A stretch of DNA of 64,000 nucleotides, from the NCBI GenBank assembly GCA_002492725.1, contig DLAF01000009.1, positions 63,687 through 127,686 of the forward strand, in the 5' to 3' direction. The notes under the pieces are model-generated. The model did not search any database, had not been told where the DNA came from, and saw only the letters and a program-made list of their open reading frames with translations. Shown in pieces: positions 61,897 to 64,000 of the stretch. Each line of letters opens with the position of its first letter. Position 1 is the stretch's first letter. A program made the position numbers and the translations under genes. The DNA comes from Lachnospiraceae bacterium UBA7054. GTDB taxonomy: Bacteria > Bacillota > Clostridia > Lachnospirales > Lachnospiraceae.

Positions 61897-62965
61897 CTAT
61901 TTCTTTTCCTCATGTTCCAGTCCGCAGGCATCAGAAAGTTTTTTCAGGGCTTTTCCTGCGAAATCCCGGCCTCCGATACCGAAGGAAATGGCAAATGCTG
62001 CGGCAAGAGCGGCAATGATCAGGATAAAGGCAGTATTTACGATTTCTTTTGCAATGTGAAGTTCACTTAAAATCATGAAGATACCAACCGTATAAATAGC
62101 AATCCTGCTGATCATGGCTAAAACGGTATGGTTTCCTTTTGACAGCGCCTTGCCCGTAAGTCCATCGCATACATAGCAGATGAGAAGAATCAGGGCGGAT
62201 GCCAATACATATGGCATATAGCTGATCATAGCATTTCCAATATTTGTAAGGACGGAAAGATGCAGTACACTGAAACTTTCCACAATAAAGAAAACAACCA
62301 TGATGATATGTACGGTTTTTCCGATTACTTTTGATAAAACAAAGCTGTTTTCTTTTTCTCCCAAATGTTCTTTCAGTTTTGTGTCAAAACCGGCAGAAGC
62401 GATCAGGCTTTCCACGATATTTTCGGAAAATTTCGCAACCATGCAGCCGATGATAATGATGACCAGGGCAGCCAGTATATTGGGGATAAATTTAAAAATT
62501 GTGTCAAGCATCTGAATGGCCGGGGCAGAAACAGCTTCAATATTCAATACCTGAAGGGCGGCCAAATACCGGAACCAAAAGTTCGCGGACAAGTCTGGCA
62601 ATGAAACATCCTACCCATATGACAAGGACTGCTGCCAGTATGTTGGGAAGATATCCCCATAAGGTATTGAGAAGATTTAATATGGGGGAAGAAACTTCCC
62701 TCATGCCGAGACTTTCAAAAATTCCCGGTACAAAGAGCAGAAAAACTAACAGGTGGACGAGTTTTCCGATAAAGTCCACGGATTTTTCTTTTCCATTGGC
62801 ATTGTCAGTCTGTTTAGGCAAGGCATTCCATTTTGTTTTGGTAAACAGTTTTACAACCAGAGATTTTACAACAGCCGCCGTAATAAATGCGAGGAGCAGG
62901 AGTAAAGCAGCCTTTATCACTGCCCATATCCCACTGCTGAAAAAAGAGACAAACATTTCGTTCAT
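61897..62965 (-). pseudogene. TM-helix/MscS-like membrane protein, frameshifted
   Basis: Two overlapping frames together make one protein of about 355 residues with several repeats of a TM-helix module (LWGYLPNILAAVLVIWVGCFIARLV, FKFIPNILAALVIIIIGCMVA in shorter form), as in the conserved TM helix family related to mechanosensitive channels. The first frame ends at 62537; the second continues to 61897. Removing one base near 62571-62575 would join VRELLV to RYLAALQVLN smoothly. The start at 62965 has AAGGAGG. It is either a recent mutation or a sequence error. First gene of the operon leading to DUF308 and radical SAM genes. Confidence 0.75.
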
Positions 62966-63214
62966 AGTAAGAACCTCCTTTTTGTGATGAATGTTTTATG
63001 CTGATACCATACGCCTGTTATTTCCCCTTTGAAATAGACAAATAGGGGTAAAACATCTAAAATTCGAACAATGGAGATGCGTTTGTCCGGTTTTTAAACA
63101 TTTGGTGTCCGTATGTCTATTGCAGGATAGGAAAAAAAGTGATAGGCTAAAAAGAACGATTTTTTGAGTCAATAATAGAAGCGTATCGTGCATAACAGAA
63201 ATGAGGTGACAGTG

Positions 63215-63937
63215 TTGGTACGGATTGCCATATGTGACGATGAAAAGGAAAACGTCACGCTGCATGAGAAAATCATAAAGGAAAGTCTGCAATCCTGCGG
63301 TATCGGATATGAAATAACAACTTACACATACAGCAGCAATCTTTTGTCTGACATTACGGAGGATAGATTTTTTTATGATCTGCTCCTGCTTGATATTGAA
63401 ATGCCCGATGTCACAGGCATGGAACTTACGAAAAAGATAAAGCCGTTTTTGCCGAATATAAAGGTTATTTTTATAACCTCGCATATGGAATATGCGATTG
63501 ACGCTTTTGAGCTTGCCGTTTTTCGCTATGTGCCGAAAAATGATCTTGAGAAAAGGCTGAAAACTGCTGTGGCAGATGCGGCAAAATTGATTGAATTGGA
63601 AGCGGGAAAGGAATACATGATCCGGGCAGCGGGACGAATGGAGAAGATACCGTACAGGGATATTTTCTATATTGAGCGTGATGGCGGCAAAAATTCAGTA
63701 ATATACTCAATTGTGGGAACATCAAAAGTCAGGAAAAGTTTACAGCAGGTTTTCGAGGAGCTTGCGGCGCCGGAGTTTATTTTTATTGACAGAGGCTGTA
63801 TTGTAAATATTATGCAGATCATGAAAGTAGCTGACGGAATGGCATTCCTCAAAAACGGCGAATCCCTGCCGATCAGCCGCGCCCATTTACAGGCGGTCAA
63901 ACAGCAGATCAACAGGTTTTGGGGGACACACATATGA
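63215..63937 (+). CDS. LytTR-type response regulator (second system)
   Basis: A 240-residue AgrA-like regulator: receiver domain (RIAICDDE, phosphoacceptor Asp in LLLLDIEMPD, FRYVPKND with the conserved Lys) and LytTR domain (IPYRDIFYIERDGGKN, FIDRGCIVNIMQI). No ATG is near; GAGGTG is well spaced for TTG 63215, with GTG 63212 as the alternative. The 250-base gap before it (62966-63214) separates it from the divergent channel-like gene; I see no further gene there. Its stop overlaps the next start (ATGA). Confidence 0.9.
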   Translation: MVRIAICDDEKENVTLHEKIIKESLQSCGIGYEITTYTYSSNLLSDITEDRFFYDLLLLDIEMPDVTGMELTKKIKPFLPNIKVIFITSHMEYAIDAFELAVFRYVPKNDLEKRLKTAVADAAKLIELEAGKEYMIRAAGRMEKIPYRDIFYIERDGGKNSVIYSIVGTSKVRKSLQQVFEELAAPEFIFIDRGCIVNIMQIMKVADGMAFLKNGESLPISRAHLQAVKQQINRFWGTHI

Positions 63938-64000
63938 TGGGCCGGTATCAGATCATTTCATTTCTTTTTACAAATGGACTGCGGTTATTCTTTGGCATCT
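63934..64000 (+). CDS. Start of a membrane protein, probably the partner histidine kinase
   Basis: Begins MMGRYQIISFLFTNGLRLFFG and runs off the window. The hydrophobic N-terminus and the ATGA overlap with a LytTR regulator gene fit an AgrC-like sensor kinase; that is inference from context, since only 22 codons are visible. Confidence 0.5.
   Translation, partial: MMGRYQIISFLFTNGLRLFFGI

Overview
The window looks like chromosomal DNA of a gut-type Clostridia, most likely a Lachnospiraceae relative. The evidence is the medium GC content, strong AGGAGG-type ribosome binding sites with frequent TTG and GTG starts, LplB/YtcP-type sugar ABC permeases without their own ATPase, many glycoside hydrolases, AgrA-type LytTR regulators, and meso-diaminopimelate dehydrogenase. 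The species assignment is inference. I see no rRNA, tRNA, CRISPR array, phage or classical insertion sequence.

Layout. 1-625: the start of a minus-strand MFS efflux gene with a long leader that holds a 12-residue leader peptide and two hairpins, divergent from a GH5 cellulase. 0.6-5.2 kb: secreted, membrane-anchored GH5 glucanase, GH36 alpha-galactosidase and a deoxyinosine-type DNA glycosylase. 5.2-8.35 kb: metal-resistance locus (ArsR repressor divergent from an HMA protein and a CadA/ZntA-type P-type ATPase), interrupted by a 291-bp MITE-like palindromic element. 8.4-22.5 kb: accessory region of small single-gene units, many from drug-modifying or sensing families: AraC-GyrI, GNATs, an ANT-type nucleotidyltransferase, a terpenoid-cyclase-like protein, a heterodimeric ABC exporter, VOC, DUF3788, an ART-like protein, a split APH-type kinase, TIGR04076 and a DUF4143 ATPase. 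22.5-29.8 kb: fucosylated-glycan cluster (GH29, AraC regulator, zinc dehydrogenase, aldo/keto reductase, GH2 with a discoidin domain). 30-37.9 kb: FAD-Rieske oxidoreductase, membrane GNAT, XRE regulator overlapping a P-loop kinase gene, a sigma factor with a very long C-terminal extension, a fructosamine-kinase-like gene and ddh.

37.9-47.4 kb: a hemicellulose utilisation cluster with LacI repressor, a carboxylesterase-SGNH double esterase, GH43, two permeases and a lipoprotein binding protein. The same 15-bp motif lies before the esterase gene and just after a consensus promoter before the permeases, which suggests one LacI regulon. 47.5-50.4 kb: a membrane-anchored MerR protein with its own 19-bp-spacer promoter, translationally coupled to a CPBP protease, then an esterase lipoprotein. 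50.5-55.8 kb: LytTR response regulator, a GHKL kinase almost without a sensor domain, and a second heterodimeric ABC exporter. 55.9-64 kb: YbaK deacylase, dCache chemoreceptor, TVP38 protein, TetR regulator, a minus-strand operon (frameshifted TM-helix channel-like protein, DUF308 protein, radical SAM protein), and a second LytTR regulator followed by the start of a probable kinase.

The observations most worth a second look are the leader-peptide attenuator of the MFS gene, the extended sigma factor, the double esterase with its shared operator, the MerR/zinc-ribbon membrane protein coupled to a protease, and the palindromic element inside the metal-efflux operon.
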